A stretch of 23,948 nt of DNA, taken from positions 1-23,948 of the forward strand of contig JAIRKX010000050.1 of assembly GCA_031259805.1 (NCBI GenBank), read 5' to 3'. The position numbers and the translations under genes were made by a program. Positions 23,507-23,948 of this stretch are shown here, in pieces. The DNA is from Prevotellaceae bacterium. Its GTDB lineage: Bacteria > Bacteroidota > Bacteroidia > Bacteroidales > UBA932. The notes under the pieces are model-generated. The model worked only from the letters and a program-made list of their open reading frames with translations. It did no database searches and had not been told where the DNA came from. The number at the start of each line of letters is the position of its first letter. Positions within the stretch are counted from its first letter, which is position 1.

Positions 23507-23948
23507 ATGAAAAAGATAATAAAAAAAGCAGGGGGGATATGCCTGTTGTTTTTTGGGGTATTGTGTGTCGGGTGCGCAGACGAGCTGGTCGACCCCGTGG
23601 TGGTGACGCAGGTGGTCGTCAGCGAAACCGTTGTAACCCTCGATCCGGGCGAAACGGTGCAGCTTACCGCTACAGTAACACCCGATAATGCCGGGAATAG
23701 AACGGTTTTCTGGAAAAGCATGAATGATAAAATCGCCACGGTAGACAACGGTCTTATTCGAGCCGAAGCGCCCGGGACGGTTACGATTGTGGCGCTGGCT
23801 TATTCTAATGCCGAGGCGCGTAGCGAAGTAACGGTGACGGTTACCGGCGTTCCCGAAGATCTGGCGGCAGCGGTCGCGGGGACGTATATCGGCGATGTAA
23901 CGATGGGCGGGAGTACGCTCGCTACCGATGTGGAAGCGACCCTGACGG
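23507..23948 (+). CDS. Ig-like (Big_2) lipoprotein, 3' end beyond the window
   Basis: The frame opens at ATG 23507 and is still open at the window end (147 codons seen). Residues 1-23 are a lipoprotein signal (MKKIIKK, hydrophobic core, then CVGC with Cys23). Residues about 34-112 form a bacterial Ig-like domain of the Big_2 type: VVVSETVVTLDPGETVQLTA, TPDNAGNRTVFWKSMNDKIA, then TVDNGLIRAEAPGTVTIVA. The next segment, VAGTYIGDVTMGGSTLATDV, looks like the first strands of the calycin-like domain (PF13944) that often ends such Bacteroidales lipoproteins. Probable location is the outer membrane; the ligand and role are unknown. Two candidate promoters precede it. The C-terminal assignment is tentative because only about 25 residues are visible. 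Confidence 0.8.
   Translation, partial: MKKIIKKAGGICLLFFGVLCVGCADELVDPVVVTQVVVSETVVTLDPGETVQLTATVTPDNAGNRTVFWKSMNDKIATVDNGLIRAEAPGTVTIVALAYSNAEARSEVTVTVTGVPEDLAAAVAGTYIGDVTMGGSTLATDVEATLT

Overview
The window looks like a chromosomal segment from a Bacteroidota bacterium, most likely of the order Bacteroidales. The signs are gene content typical of that group (an exbB-exbD-exbD-tonB-pstS-TPR operon, a DUF3078 protein, a TamL-type lipoprotein barrel, a Bacteroides-type fumarate reductase flavoprotein, DUF2147, and a Big_2/calycin-like lipoprotein) and several promoter boxes of the form TAnnTTTG, the Bacteroidota -7 element. Genus cannot be fixed from sequence reading alone. No rRNA, tRNA, CRISPR array, intact insertion sequence or prophage was seen.

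Layout. Positions 1-529 hold no intact gene; they carry a broken, minus-strand remnant of an IS3-type transposase OrfA and then a promoter. Positions 530-2229 (+) encode a DUF47/PhoU-like protein and a PiT phosphate transporter. Positions 2426-8191 (+) form a Ton-energising operon: ExbB, two different ExbD proteins, TonB, a PstS-like lipoprotein and an exported TPR protein. It is followed closely by an AspT/YidE-type membrane transporter (8220-9896) and a DedA protein (9920-10588). All eleven genes up to here face right.

From 10741 to 23022 every gene is on the minus strand. Read in the direction of transcription they are: DUF2147 protein; RND adaptor and RND pump; a repeat-rich gap; fumarate reductase/succinate dehydrogenase flavoprotein and iron-sulfur subunits; then DUF3078 protein, a short-chain dehydrogenase and TamL. 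The last three are closely packed and probably co-transcribed. The frdA promoter lies directly upstream of frdA, and no cytochrome b subunit (frdC/sdhC) is found beside it. At the right edge a plus-strand Ig-like lipoprotein gene begins at 23507 and runs off the window, diverging from DUF2147.

How it fits together. Most of the window concerns the cell envelope: energy transfer from the proton gradient to the outer membrane (ExbB/ExbD/TonB), phosphate entry (PiT/DUF47), outer-membrane assembly (TamL), drug or metabolite export (RND), and fermentation-linked anaerobic respiration (FrdAB). No clearly new defence or mobile system was found. The items most worth a second look are the repeat cluster with a perfect 20-bp hairpin at 17968-18274, the frdAB pair without its membrane anchor, the stand-alone PstS-like protein with a divergent ligand loop inside the Ton operon, and an inverted copy pair of a dispersed repeat flanking DUF2147.
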